This document shows positions 46,930 through 61,639 of a stretch of DNA of 64,000 nucleotides, one piece after another. The notes under the pieces are model-generated. The model saw only the letters and a program-made list of their open reading frames with translations, did not search any database and was not told where the DNA came from. The translations under genes were made by a program, and so were the position numbers. Numbering within the stretch: the stretch's first letter is position 1; the number at the start of each line of letters is the position of its first letter. Source of the DNA: Cycas panzhihuaensis (lineage: Eukaryota > Cycadophyta); contig CM041465.1 in the NCBI GenBank assembly GCA_023213395.1, positions 47,623,741-47,687,740 of the forward strand, written 5' to 3'.

Positions 46930-47850
46930 GGCATGTTATAGCATCAATGCCTAGGTCACTTGAATATAAACAACCTTCATTTATTTTATAAACTTAATAT
47001 GATGCATGGTATACTTAATATAAAGTACACTAAATATGTTTATGAGGCATGTGTTATGGGCAAATATCATCAAGCTCTATTTAGGTCAAAATAGAAGAGC
47101 CTGGCATGCCAAGGAACCTTTAGACCTGGTTCATTCAAATATCTATAGGCCCATATCACAAGCATCCTTTGGAGGCCATTATTATTTCATTACATTCATT
47201 GATGATTATTACAGAAAAGTGTGGGTCTATTTTCTAAAGTAGAAATAAGAAGCCTTTGATAAATTAAAAGAATTTGAGTATGATGTTGAACTTGAATATA
47301 TAAAGCCACTCAAAATCCTTCATTATGATAATGGAGGTGAATATAAATTTAATGAATTCATCTAATTCTATAAGAATAATGACATCAAATGTTAGTTTTC
47401 TACACCATACACACCTTAGCAAAATAGAGTTGCTGAGAGAATGAATTAGACCTTAGTTAGAAAAAGGCAAAGCCATGTTTACCACCAAGAATTTAGGACT
47501 TTAAATCTAGGTTGAAGCATTTCATATAGTTGCTTATCTCACAAATAAAAATCTAACCTAGGTAGCATTGAACATTACTCCTGAGAAGGCCTGACCAGGT
47601 CAAAAGCCCACAGTCTCATATTTGTGCACTTTTGGTTGTACAATATACATTTTCACACTAAGAGAATAAAGAAAAACGCTAGATGATAGTAGTAGAAAAT
47701 ATATCTTTAATGGTTATCAACCTAGTTGTAAAGCATCTAAATTGTATGATCTTACCACCAAGTAAATGTATACATCTTGGGACATCATTTTCTCAAAAAG
47801 GAACTAAGATTTAGATATCACATAAATCCCATTCTTTAATAATCAGTCTA
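46930..47850 (+). pseudogene. copia-E integrase
   Basis: Begins with a GAG-pre-integrase block HQCLGHLNINNLHLFYKL (46940), then a zinc-binding remnant (CVMGKYHQALF). The core has PLDLVHSNIYRPIS with Asn replacing the first Asp, HYYFITFIDDYYRKVWVYFL (47036-47242), and a DNGG block near 47325. Then come TPYTP-like and AERMN-like blocks near 47400-47450. Stops and frame changes throughout. Confidence 0.8.
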
Positions 47851-48179
47851 AAAAAGCACTTATTGCTCCTCCTACTACACAAATTGTTCTTGTAGATAAA
47901 ATGCCTCCCACATCAATATACACTCTTAGTATATCATCTGCACTACCTACCTCTACATCTATATCAACTCTAATTAATCCTTTAAAAGATATCCAAGATT
48001 AGACTATTTCAAAGTGACTTCCCAAATGGTATATACAAATAATCTCTTATGCTCCTTTACCACCTTAACAAGCAAAAAGGCAATCAAAATATAAGTCATC
48101 TACCAACTTTGCCTTAATGGCAAAAGTATTGTCAACTCTCAAATTTGCCACTTTTGATAAAGCTATTATAGATAAAAAC

Positions 48180-49191
48180 TGGTAAGTAAAATTATTAAAG
48201 AGATGGATTCTATCTTATAAAATGATATATGGGATCTAGTTAAGCTACCTAAAGATAAGAAACTTTTTAATTATAGATGGACTTATAAAATAAAATTTTA
48301 TATAGATGGCTTCATTCAATGATATAAAGCATGTTTGGTTGCCAAAGGTTTCAAACAAGTTGAAGGTGTTGATTATGATGACACATTTATACCAGTAGCC
48401 AACATAACCACTATCAAGCTTATTTTAGCACTTACAGTTTAATTTAATTAGGCTATTTATTAGATGGATGTAAAAAGCACCTTCTTGAATGGTAATTTAT
48501 AAAAGGAAATATATATATAAATCAACCTCCTAGCTTTATTATTTGAGGAAAAGAATACCTAGTCTATAAGTTAAAAAAAGACATTGTATGGCTTTAAGCA
48601 ATCATCTCACGCCTAGTAAATGAAAATTGATGAATATCTTCAAAAGCATAGACTCATTCACTCGTATTTCAATCCAAATATATATATTGGCATTCATAAT
48701 GGTTTGATCACTCTAGTTATACTTTGTGTTGATATAGAGTGGATTACATATCTCTAAGGAGAGCTGAATAACAACTTTGAGATGCCTAACCTTAGGTTAC
48801 TTCACTACTTTCTTGGCATAGAAATTTGGTAGGAGTTAGGCCATATCATCCTCTCATAATCAAAATATGCAAAAGATAATCTTCAAAAATTCAAGATGGA
48901 TGAATACAAACCATTACTAACTCCTATGGAGATAGGTCTAAAATTAGGCATTGATGAGTATGGAAAACTTGTGAATCCTACTTTGTATAAGTAACTTATG
49001 GAGAAATGAATTTACCTCACTCATACTTGACTTGACATTAGATATGTCATAGGGATCTATTCAAGGTTCATAAAATAACCTAAACTTCACACTGGAAAGT
49101 AGCAATGAGGATCTTAAGATGTCTTCGAGATAATCTCCAATTTATACTTGATTACTGTCATGTGGATAATTCTTTATTATCTAAAGGGAAA
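48180..49191 (+). pseudogene. copia-E reverse transcriptase
   Basis: Starts [59 protein letters not shown] and MDVKSTFLNGNL. The catalytic box near 48735 is CVDIEW (normally YVDD). LLHYFLGIEIW and IYSRFIK follow. It runs up to copia-F at 49192. RNase H continues at 54277. Confidence 0.82.
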
Positions 49192-49674
49192 ATATAACCA
49201 TGGAAGCAATGTATTAATAGAGCTCTAAACCATGCAAAGAATAAATAGCATAAACAAACTAAGTACATAACAAAGAACACTAAGAGATTTAGGTCTAAGT
49301 ATAGACCTTTTATTAATTTCAGTAACTGCTAAATAATTACAAAGATAAAGACCCTAACTCTTTTTATTAACTCATCAAAGATTCATCCAACCCTTTCATG
49401 TGTCATTACATAAGAATATATAAACACAACTTTATAAGATACTACCTTATGGTTTTATAATACAATGGGCATAAACCATAGGCTGGAAAAGACCCCTATA
49501 AGGTACCTACAATTTTTTCTTAGGGCTTTTACCCTTGAACCCCTGCCTAGGGATCGCTAGCCCCTTAGACCCCCCAATAGAGGGCCCTATAATAGGGCCC
49601 TAGACCCTACAAAGGGACTCGGGTGTAACACTTATACCCATGTAATACTTGCAAAGTGTTCAACATATTTAATA
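49192..49674 (-). repeat. copia-F 3' LTR
   Basis: Pairs with 53783-54276 (shared agatttaggtctaag and agaccttttatta). Contains the GC-rich alternating G-run/C-run module at about 49535-49620. Confidence 0.9.
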
Positions 49675-49684
49675 ATCTCCCACT
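49675..49684 (-). promoter_or_regulatory. copia-F polypurine tract
   Basis: On the minus strand GTGGGAGAT directly before the LTR start TATTAAATATG (TG changed to TA). Confidence 0.75.
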
Positions 49685-49749
49685 TATTCAACACTTTATA
49701 AGAAACCTACATACACAACTACTTAATATCAAATTCACAAATACCTATT

Positions 49750-51140
49750 ACCTTTTTACACCATCTGATTTTTTCTATACTATCAATCTTGGTCAATGAA
49801 TCTGTAACATTATCTTATGTAGCAATCTTTTGCGAGTCCACCTTGTGATCTTAAACAATTTCTCTTACAAAATGGAATTACACATCAACATGATTCAATT
49901 GAGCATGAAAAATAAGGTTCTTTAATAGGTAGATTACACTTTGACTATCATAATCTATCCTCACAACATCTTGCTTGAAGCCAATATTTGTGCATAATCT
50001 TTATAACCAAATCACTTTCTTACATATATGAGTAGTTGCCATATACACTGCTTCTATGATTGAAAGTGCCACAACTTATTGTCTTTTACTCTCATCCAAT
50101 TGACTGTGCCACCATAAAGGGTAAAAATATACCTACTTATAAATCTTCTATTGTTAAGATATCTAGCCCAAATAGCATCAACAAATCTTCTTAAGTTCAT
50201 TATTCTACTCTCTATTAGACCTCCTCGGTAATAAATTATATAGTCTGATGTACTTTACAGATACCTGAAAATCGTTTTTACAACCAACCTAATACTCCCT
50301 ATCTAGGTTTGGTATGTACCTGCTAACTACTCCCACTACATGGGCAATGTATAGTCAAGTGCAAACCATTGAATACATCAGGTTACTAATAATATTAGCA
50401 TAAGGGACAAATGCTATATCTTCAACTTCTTGATGAGTCTTTAGGCATTGTTCAATTAATAATTTTAAACCAATAGGAAGAGGAATATTAACCTGTTTAT
50501 TATCTTACAACTTGAACCACTATAGTATCATCTCAATGTACTACTTTTGGTTAAGCCAAATCTTCATGTTTCTTCTATCTCTTTTAATCTTAATACCCAA
50601 ATTAAAATGTACAGCACCAAGATCCTTCATCTTAAAAGGAGATGCTAGTTGGCCTTTCACAAGTTACTTTATTTCCTTATTGTTACCAACTAAAAGTATA
50701 TCATCAATATATAAAGCTAAAATAATAGAGTGATTACCAACCTATTTATAATAGATACAATGATTTGCTTTGCTACGCATGAAGCCATCTACCAATATAT
50801 GTGAATTAAACTTTTGATATGATGTCCTCGGTGATCGTTTCAAGCCATATAATGATGTCTTTAACCTGTACACTATATTCTCCTTCTCTGCAACTTCAAA
50901 CCTTTCAGGCTATAACATATAAATTTCTTCCTCAAGGTCATTATAAAGAAATGCAGTCTTCACATCCATTTGATCTACCTCAAAGTCATACGTAGCTACT
51001 ACAACCAACAAAAATCTAATTAAAGCTACTTTTGCAATAAGAGAAAATACCTCACCAAAATCTATTCCCTTGACCTGGGAATAACCCTTTGTTACTAAGC
51101 GACCTTGTACTTTTCCATAGTACCATTTTCCCAAAACTTC
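49750..51140 (-). pseudogene. copia-F reverse transcriptase and RNase H
   Basis: The RT start is intact at 50910-51134: GRLVTKGYSQVKGIDFGEVF, IRFLLVVVATYDFEVDQMDV then KTAFLYNDLEEEIYML. The catalytic box near 50697-50730 reads IILALYIDDILLL, with YIDD intact. The RNase H part extends leftward to about 49750. Stops lie between the blocks. Confidence 0.82.
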
Positions 51141-51519
51141 TTCTTAAAAATCTATTTGTTATCAATAGGTTTTCTGTTGTCAACTTGATCCACCAAATCC
51201 TATATGGTATTTTTATCTAAGGCCATCATTTTTTCTTCTATAGCCTTCATCTAGAGTTTGCTCTCTTTTGATTTTAAAGCCTCTCAAACACTACCAAGAT
51301 TATCATCTATAGTAGATAAAATAAAAGAAGAGCAACAAAAGTCTTCAAGAATATACATGTTAAGTTGTCTTCTCTCACAAGTTGATCTCCTCAAGATATG
51401 GGGTTTTTGAGGTTGAGCTACCTCTATAACTAGTCCTTCCTCTTTAGCTAACTCATATTCTAATATAGAATATTCACCCCTTCCCTCAAATTATACCTTC
51501 TTAGAGTCTTCCTCATTTC

Positions 51520-52330
51520 GTTCTTCATCTTTCTTTACTTGAACTCCTCTCTAAAGACAACATCATGGTTATACACAACTTTATATGTTTAAAGGTTATA
51601 AAGTTTGTAACCTTTAACACCATCACCATAGCCAATAAAAATAGTCTTTTGTGCTTTAAAATCAAGCTTAGTCCTTTACAATCTAGGAATATACATAAAA
51701 GCTTCACAACCAAAAACTCTAAGATGACCAAGAGATCATTTCTTACTAGACCACACTTCTTTAAGTGTTTTTTGTACTAAGGTAATTGTCGATGATCTAT
51801 TTGTCAGGTAGCTTGTAGTCATCATAGCCTTAGCCCAAAATTTCTTCTCTAAAATAATAGCACTGAATATACTCCTCGATCTCTCTAATAAGGTCTTATT
51901 CATCCTTTTAGCAACTTCGTTTTATTGTGGCATATAGGGAGTTTTATTTTGCCTTTCTATCCCATACTACTTATAGAACTGCTTAAACTCCCTTAAGAAA
52001 AACTCATCTCCATTATCAATTCTTTGTACCTTGATCTACTTGTCATTCTAATTCTTATCCAAGGCCTTGAATTCTTTGAATTTATTGAAGACCTTAGATT
52101 TCTACCTGACAAAGTATAACCATATCTTTCTCGAGAAATCATCTATGAATAAAATAAAGTATTTGGACTCACCCAAAGAGGGTGCATCAACAAGTCCAAA
52201 AATATCGCTATACACTAATTGCAAAATATCCTTTGCTCTCTTCGAGCTTGAAGGAAAACTAACCCAATTCTATTTGCCATATGCACAATGCTTATAGAAA
52301 TCAAAATCTAAAGATCCATTAATTCCAAAG
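51520..52330 (-). pseudogene. copia-F integrase
   Basis: Minus strand: QRIDNGDEFFLREFKQF near 51985-52025 (second Asp), AKRMNKTLLERSRSIFS near 51880-51920 (Glu region changed), then LGHLRVFGCEAFMYIP and FKAQKTIFIGYGDGVKGYK near 51600-51730. An N-terminal core piece lies toward 52330. Confidence 0.8.
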
Positions 52331-52799
52331 ATGTCTTCTACCATACCTTTGGAGAATAAATCATGGAGTTATTTCTCTCTAATATGGCCCAAACTTTAAT
52401 TCCATACCATCATTTTAGTAACAAGTGATACTTAAGTCCCACATGCATTATTACTACTTTCTATAATAGTTGAATTGTAACTACTAGCATACACCGTACT
52501 CATATCAAGCTTGTATAGTATTCTGAATTGGACCCCTCTTTCTAATACTAATTCTCCTTAAACCATTTTATAATTGTGTTTATTAAAAATCACTTATATT
52601 CCTGCATCACCTAATTAACTAACAAATAATAAACTCATAGCTAAATTAGGAATATGACTTACACTAGGGATAGTTTTAACCTTTGCATCCCCAAATTGAA
52701 CCTTTACCCTTCCACGACCCACAATTTTATATGGGCAATGATCACTAAGAAATATTTCACCTCTATTAATACTTTTGTATTCACAAAACCACTCCTTAT

Positions 52800-53660
52800 G
52801 GGGAGTAATATGAAGTGAAGCATCAAAGTCAATTAACCAAGACTCAACATTTTAAAACTTAGCTAAGGTTACTAAATAAACATTGTCATTGACTTCATTG
52901 AAGGCTTTTCCTACCATAGAAGAATGAGATTTAGGTGACTTTCCCTTGTCAATCTTGACTTAACACTAGCTCTTTATATGGCCAATCTTCCTACATCTCT
53001 AGCATACCAAGGGGCCTCTACTTAGAGATATAGATTTTCCTCTAGATTTTGGTCATATATTCCTAAGCCTTTACTAGTCATAATCAAACATTCAACCTCT
53101 CACTGCTAATGCTTCTTTCAAATCATCCTCAAAAGGTTTTCACCTTATCTCTTTTGACAGTAGGGTGGTAACAACATCGTTAAATTTATAATAGTAGCAG
53201 TCGTGCTGCTAATTGCCATCATAAGATTATCCCAGGAATCAAGAAGTGAACATAACAGGGTAATACACTTGTCTTCTATAAACATTATTATCCCAACTGA
53301 AATAAGTTGGATGACCATGGTGTTAAATGTAGTGAGATGATCTGCAACTGCATCTCCATCACTCATCTTGAGTGAATATATATTCTTTTTTTTAAGAAAT
53401 AGCTTATTAACTAAAGACTTAGTTTGGTATAGAGCCCCTAACTTCTTCCATAAATCATTAGTTGTAGACTCTGTGGTAATATTCAATAACATCGTGTCTA
53501 AAAGGCATAGCCTTATTGAATTGATTACTTTTTTATCAAGCTTCTTCTAGCCTTTATGAGCTATATTCATAGGTTGTGTTCCTACTATAGTAATCCATTA
53601 ATCCTTATCAATGAGGATATCTTTTATATTTAGCTTCTATAATTCAAAATTCTAGCAACT
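52800..53660 (-). pseudogene. copia-F gag and protease
   Basis: Gag is open over 115 codons at 53145-53492: TNDLWKKLGALYQTKSLVNK, LKMSDGDAVADHLTTFNTMV and CSLLDSWDNLMMAIS, the common plant copia gag pattern and similar to copia-C gag. A zinc knuckle near 52970-53015 keeps C-x-x-C-R-K-I-G-H-I-K-S-x-C except for stops inside. Protease near 52805-52850 reads WLIDFDASLHIT, with the catalytic Asp present and Ser-Gly changed. Confidence 0.82.
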
Positions 53661-53768
53661 AAACTTTTCAATCTCCATATTCATAGTGTTTACCATGATC
53701 TCTGCACTCAAGTTCACCAAACAAGGCTTCCACTTACCAAATGGTTTCCTACAAAACTAAAACCCTTA

Positions 53769-53780
53769 ACTCTAAAACCA
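53769..53780 (-). promoter_or_regulatory. copia-F primer-binding site
   Basis: On the minus strand TGGTTTTAGAGT, 9/12 to the initiator tRNA-Met site TGGTATCAGAGC, 2 bases from the LTR. Confidence 0.7.
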
Positions 53781-53782
53781 AA

Positions 53783-54276
53783 TGAAGAGAAAATATAATC
53801 GTGGAAGTAATGTATTAATAGAACTCTAAACCATAAAAAGAACAAATAATATAAATAAACTAAGCACATAATAAAGAACACCCAGAGATTTAGGTCTAAG
53901 CATAGACCTTTTATTACTCTAAGCAATAGCTAAAGAATTATAGAGATAAAGACCCTAATTCTTTTTATTGACTTATCAAAGACCCATCCAACATTTTCAG
54001 GTGTTGTTATATAAGAATATATAGATACAACTTTACAAGATATTGCCTTATAGTTTTATAATATGATGGGCATAGACCATGGGCCAAAAAAGACCCCCAT
54101 AAGACACCCAAAACTTTTTCTCAGTGGATCCTGCCCCTGAACCCTTACTTGGGGGATAATAGCCCCCTAACCCCCCTAGCCGAGGGCCTTACAATAAGCC
54201 CCTAAACCCCACAAAGGAGCTTAGGTATAATACCTATACCCATATAACACTTGCAAAGTGTTTAACATATCTAACA
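53783..54276 (-). repeat. copia-F 5' LTR
   Basis: Starts (plus) TGAAGAG and ends ctaaca; on the minus strand TGTTAGATATG. Carries the GC-rich module at about 54125-54230. Confidence 0.9.
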
Positions 54277-54750
54277 TTAATAAGTTATACAGATGCAGAT
54301 TGGGCTAGAACTAAAGATAGTCATAGACCAACCTCAGGCTACTATTTTAACCTAACTTTTGCTTCAATTTCATGGTGTTGTAAAAAGTAACCTAATACCA
54401 CTTTATATTTATTTAAGCTTAATATAAAGTTGTTATTAGTATAGTTACAGAGACCATCTAGCTTAGAAGGATTTTTGAAGAGCTTGAAATTAGCCATACA
54501 TAAGCTACATTATAATTCTATAATAATCAGAGTGTTCTTAAATTAAACAAGAATCCTATGTTCTACGCTAGAACAAAACACATCAAGGTTCAGTATTATT
54601 TCATTAGGGAGCATATATAGGATGGTGAAATAGATTTGATCTACAAGTCTATCGATGATTAGATTATAGATATCTTTATAAAATCACTCTCTTATAACAA
54701 AATTGAAAGATTTTGACTTGGTCTTGGTATTATAATTAATTAACTCATCA
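54277..54750 (+). pseudogene. copia-E RNase H (3' of the copia-F insertion)
   Basis: Plus strand: SYTDADWARTKDSHRPTSGY (first Asp and the usual D-A-D-W-A), ASISWCC, then KHIKVQYYFIREHI and the closing copia block ending LGLGI near 54730. It completes the RT reading started before 49192. Confidence 0.85.
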
Positions 54751-54761
54751 TTAAAAGAGGT
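54751..54761 (+). promoter_or_regulatory. copia-E polypurine tract
   Basis: ttaaaagaggt directly before the 3' LTR start TGATAG. Confidence 0.8.
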
Positions 54762-55236
54762 TGATAGAAGAATTAATGATTGAATTCATCAATTTATTGA
54801 TGATCAATTATACTATACTTTTGTAATGTATTATAAATAATTTATATTAATGGTGTTATTTTTATAAATGGGTTAAGTCACAACTTAACGTTATGAGCCT
54901 AAGTGTGTGGGGGTTCTTTTACTCTTAATAGTAAAATAATATAAAAGTGGTCTAATCATGCAGGGTGCTAATTGTCATCTTATACAATCTTACGTTTAAT
55001 ATTCCTTATATTCATTATAATTACCTCTTCTATTACATATGCAAGGCTTTTTATATGTAATATTTCATGCGATATATTTTACACATGAGAGATTAATGCA
55101 AGTTATCTCTTTGGAGCCTATGAGTAATTCATCATCTCCTTTTGTGAATGTTTTATTGAAATGTTTATTATTCATATTATGTGTGTGAGTGAATTTTGAA
55201 CCTAAGTTTAAACCAAGCATAATCCTCACTCCTTCA
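54762..55236 (+). repeat. copia-E 3' LTR (475 bases)
   Basis: Pairs with 43192-43666; starts TGATAGAAG and ends ctcactccttca, a proper CA end. Confidence 0.9.
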
Positions 55237-55479
55237 AGTTGTTGGCTATAACTCAACCTGTCAAGCTCCCAAGGTTGGAAAAGGTTCTTAACTCCCTATT
55301 CAAGGTCCTTTTAGTCTCATTTTGATTTATTTTTGTACCTTGTTTTATTATTATTTGCTTCTTATTAACTTCATCTCTATCTAAACTCCACCATTGACGA
55401 GTTTCTAACATAATTGTATATATTTTTACTATACAACCTTATTTTCTATTAGACCGCATTAATTTTTGCTTATAGTAGC

Positions 55480-55565
55480 AATATCATGAAGTATTTCATA
55501 ATACTACAAATGATTTTATGTTACTACGAATAATTTTGTAGTATCACAAATAACTTCATGGTATA
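55480..55565. repeat. Short tandem repeats (about 22 bases) in the Ty3-A LTR
   Basis: Three to four related units around cataatactacaaatga, ttactacgaataa and gtatcacaaataactt. Similar but less ordered motifs are in the Ty3-B LTR at 8240-8290. Confidence 0.6.
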
Positions 55566-57052
55566 ATTGTCACCTATCCAAATTCTATCTTAATGATGAT
55601 TGTCAACTCATTAATGGCTTATTTTTAATATTGGGGCAATACACATCAGCTTTAGGTCCCCATATATCAATTTTTGGTGGCCTAAGAGGCTATGTCACAC
55701 TATGAACTCACTTTTCCATATGGTTTTAGTCTATATCCATAAGCATATCTCATAGATATATCCCCTTATTTTCTTCCATATTATAGGCTAAAAACCACCC
55801 TTCTTAGCCTCACCCTTATTTATAAATCCTCCTATTTTTCCATTAGAAGGGGAGGTCAAGTTAAGAAATGTTGGTACTATCATCATGATATCAATTTTTT
55901 TAAGAGGAATATGCCCATGTGATCCACCTTATTTCTTATTACTTTCATACTCAAAGACCCACCTATTCAACATTATTAGAGCACCCTCAAATGGAGTATT
56001 ATCAACTATTGGCACTCTCTACCTAGTGGGATGAGGTAATCCTTGTATAATAGTATTGGTAAGTATATTTCCCTTATTTTTCTTATACTTGTTTTGCTTT
56101 CTACTTAATAGTTTGAGCATAGCTTAGTCTTATCTTATTTTTAGCATACTTTCATATGTCCCTTTGCTATGTTTTAATCCATAGGATTGAGAGAACCTTA
56201 TAAGGGAGAATAACATCCAAGTACAAGTTGGAGCATTAATTATATTTGGGGGATATATAGCTATATCTGAGTCTCCACTTTTCTCCTACTTACCAGGTTG
56301 ACTTGCATAATTTGTTTAGTCATTTATTACCATTTATATATGAGGCATTACAAGAGTATGGTGTTGTTTGCTTACTAGCCATTATCTTTACAAGTGTAGC
56401 ATTCATTTTATTATAGGAGTTAAAATATCAAGTGGTCACTCCATCACCAACCCATACTTGAGATTGCTCATCACAAAAGGTAACTTCAACCTACATTAGT
56501 TGTGGTTATTTTTCACACTTTTGAGTTCTTTTTACAAACCTTTTATATCATAAGTCAATTTGACAAGTAGAAATACTGCCATATTTTCTTTAGAAATCTT
56601 ATATATGCAAACACCCTTTATTTGGGTCATATCCCAAGCCCATCTTTCACACATCAACAAAGGATGATGCTAAGGAAGCACACCACACCAACTCTGGGTA
56701 TGTCCTTTTTCTCTTAGTCATCTTCTTTTAAGCCAAAAAAAAACAGAGAGATAGAAGGAATGGTCAATAAAAAGAAAAGAGTAAAAGGAACCCTATTAAG
56801 TCTTCTTTTGCCTCATCCCCCTTTTTCCTTTTAAAAAAAGGAAAACAAAAGACAAAGAAAAGAAAGAAAGAAAATGATTACTTTCTTTTTGCTTCACTCT
56901 TTTCCTCCCTTTCCCTAAAAAAAAGAAAGGAAAATTATTTTCTTTTCTTAGTTGCTTTAATTGACTTCTTCCCCAACAAATAAAAAGGAACAACAAAAGA
57001 AAAAAGATCTGAAACGCCCCCAAAAAGAAAAGAAAAAGAAAATACATAAATG

Positions 57053-58407
<1,355 letters not shown>

Positions 58408-59831
58408 TACATTATACTAAAATAATAACTTCAAATTTAATTATTTCATTATTTTAGGATTACTGCATTCCATCCCTTCTTTAGAAAATACTTCATCCTT
58501 GAAATATTGTTATTTTGTTACTTGTAGATCCAAAGCATGTGCTTCCTTATATGCTGTTACCCACAAGTGTGGAATAGGTAATATACACCTTCAATCCACC
58601 ACCTGCTAAGGCTAAAATATTATAGGCATTTGGTTCACCTTTATGTCATCTTCTCAAAGTAATGTGTTAGGTATTTTTCTTACCTTGCTTAGAAATGTTT
58701 TTAATGGAAAACTCATATGTATATATATTTAGTTATGTACACATCCATAAATATAATTGTGGGGTGGGGGTTGTAGAGTTAGATTATATCAACACATTTT
58801 GAGGTATTATTTTTAATGAAAAAATGTAATAGATTATTAATTGGTCTCTTAGACAAGACTTAAGTCATTTTATTAATTAAATTTTATACCCTTGTAAGGG
58901 AAGTTTCTACAAGAGTGATGTTTACATGGAACATGTTGACACAGGAGCTATTTATACAAGACACATTGACTCAGGGATAATGACTTGTAGGAATGGAGTA
59001 AACCAACATCCCACAAGATAACTTCTTGTAAGAGTGTAAGGCAATAATGTGGAAATAAGAAATGAAGTGTTAACATGTGAGACATTAGTGTAAGGAAATA
59101 TGGGACAATGCCACTCCCCTACAAAGGTAATTCCCATATGAAGGTATATATGGAGGAAAATAAATGCAAAGAACAATAAAGCATGTAAGAATAATTTGAT
59201 GTAGACTTTAAAAACCCTTTTTATAACACATAACCATCCTCTTAAAAGGAATAGCTACAATAGTTCACACACTTATTCAATTGTAAAAGAGTGAAACCCG
59301 CTTAACTAAAAGGTTTTTGTATATAACATGACTAAGTTGATAGCTCAATATCATCAACCACTCAATGTGAGACACCTGGTAGATATTTAATGTTTAATCA
59401 AACCTACGTAAAATTTCTATACAGGTTTATTAAAACATATTTATAAGCATTTTGGATGTCAAACACATGGTCAGTGAATCAAAGATTCATTAATAGGAAT
59501 TACGCTATCATATTTACCCCTTAATTATTGGAAAACACCTAAGGTTGTGAAGAGGATAAAGTAGTCACCAAATGGTAAAAGATATGGATTTTTGTCATTT
59601 ATCCTATTCATAATACAATGGCTCTTCATCAATATAAAACCAAACATTTGGCCATGAAAAACATGAGAGATTGACTTGAACAATAGGGATTAATTATTGT
59701 CAAAGCCATGGCCATCGCCCAATGCATAATAGATGGAAATCAGCTCTTGGTTTTATGATTGACAAAGGAGTATTTCTTTGATTTTTAAATATTGAAAATC
59801 TAGAATTAGGTGAGATATTATTTGAAGGAGG

Positions 59832-59858
59832 ATATATATATATATATATATATATATA
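59832..59858. repeat. (AT)n microsatellite
   Basis: A pure run of 13-14 AT units. Confidence 0.95.
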
Positions 59859-60985
59859 GGGGTGACTATTACAGTGGATATTTAACTTTAAAGGGCATAA
59901 CTTTGAAGACAAAGGGGTTTCACAATTCCTCTACTTGGTCATCCAATCATTAATCAAGGCTTCAAACCCTTGTGTTTAGTTTTTCTTTGGGTAATTATTA
60001 TTCTATAGTTTTTTCGACTATTCATGCCACATGCTTATTATTTTTTATCTAAAATTATTCACACAACTAAGTGCTCACAAGGTACTTAATATGTGGCACC
60101 CGATACTTGAATTTATTTTTTGTATTGAGTATAGTTGATGGTCAATGTTAGATATGTTGGGATTAATGTTCATCACCCCACTCCAACCATTTACGCATGT
60201 GAGTACACACATGTGAAGGTAAGTAAGTTAAGGTTAAAGTTACTTTAGTTAAGCATTATTTTCTTATATTTTGAATTTTGGAGGTTAAGGAGGTTTCCCT
60301 TCTCCCTCAAACTATATCTTTACTGGGGTGACAAACCCTGGTGTCTTTTAACACCACCTTCATTTTGGACATTTGTAATACTCTCCCAAAGATGGATTGA
60401 ATACAAAGGCTTATGTGTTTATGCTACAATGGAATGATTGTTTGATACATGCTCCGCTATGTCTCCATCATTTTATGATCCTTCAAGATATAAATATGAG
60501 CTCTTAATTTTTTATGAAGGAATATAATTACATTTGGGTTATTCAACCTATTACATTCTTTTACTAGACATTTAATTCTCTATGATTTAAAGGGATTAGT
60601 TTGGTGCTAACCAACAAGTGTTTCTTTGAAGGATAAAGGATTCTATATTCTAGATAAGATTGCTGCTTAATTAATTTAACTATTATATATGTTTAAATAA
60701 TAGCTCATAAATAATCCTTTCAGGCTAGGATTAGTGGTCATTTCACACACATTTTCATTTCCTTTCATCATATCTTTACTATTATTTTTAGTTCTTCCCC
60801 TTCAAATATAAAATACAAAAAAAAAAATAGCAAAGGAAAATAGAAATACATAAATAATATCTTAGTATAGAGCTTTGTATTATTCTTTTACCATTATTTA
60901 TTATATATATTGTAATATAGATCCCATTTTTTGGGAGCCAGAAAGAACTATAGAAAACATATTAGGTGTGATTGATCCCCTAATG

Positions 60986-61639
60986 TGTTGACATGATAAG
61001 GTCCCAACCCTTAAACTGCCACCAAGATCTTAACTATTCTTGCAACTAGTTGCAGGAATCAAAACTAAAATTTAACATGCAAGTTCTTAAACCATAGATA
61101 AAATAATAAAATGAACAAAAAAGCCAAGCATCACATATACACCTGATATAACGTGGTAAAACCCTAGCAGTATGTTAAGGAGACATTCACACAGGAAAGG
61201 TATTGATCTTTATTATCAAAGAATTGAGAAAATATATATAATCGATAGTAGAGTGCTCACAACAATAACAACCAGTAGCCCAACTCCTCATAGCACATTG
61301 AACACTATCAACATGATGAAAATTACCCTAAATTGGGCTACATGAGAGAGTCATATAAGGCACAAATCTTGACCATAGAATCTAGGGTATTTTGAGTGAA
61401 CGATCCTGATTCTCTTTGCAATTTAATATACTTTCTAGTGTTAGATTTTTGGATCGGGGGTTATCGCCCCTGAACCCCCTCTTTGTAGGGGGCATTCTAA
61501 GAGGGGCTATCGCCCCCATACCCCCCTAGCCAAGGGGTCGCCCCCCTTGGAAGCCCCTGAGGAAGGTTTGGGAGGGAAATTGCACTGCCAACATATCAAA
61601 ATTTTAGCATCCAAACCATTGTTGTCACATTACCTAACA
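60986..61639 (-). repeat. copia-D 3' LTR (654 bases)
   Basis: Starts (plus) TGTTGACATG and ends cctaaca, so the minus strand reads TGTTAGGTAATG to ATGTCAACA, a perfect TG...CA pair. Matches 22937-23586 throughout. The GC-rich module lies at 61455-61560. Confidence 0.92.

Larger units (their letters stand above)
49192..54276 (-). mobile_element. copia-F, Ty1/copia retrotransposon inside copia-E
   Basis: Minus-strand element of about 5.1 kb. LTRs 49192-49674 (3') and 53783-54276 (5'), primer-binding site beside the right LTR, polypurine tract beside the left. Coding order right to left: gag, protease, integrase, RT, RNase H. Inserted between the RT and RNase H of copia-E. Flanks ttatc and ttaat may be a decayed target duplication. 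Confidence 0.9.
43192..55236 (+). mobile_element. copia-E, Ty1/copia retrotransposon split by copia-F
   Basis: Two direct repeats of 475 bases each (43192-43666, 54762-55236) starting TGATA, a primer-binding site after the first and a polypurine tract before the second. Possible 5-base target duplication: agtca on the left, agttg on the right, differing by transitions only. Coding order gag, protease, integrase, RT, RNase H on the plus strand. Copia-F (49192-54276) lies between RT and RNase H. Without F the element is about 7 kb. Confidence 0.88.
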
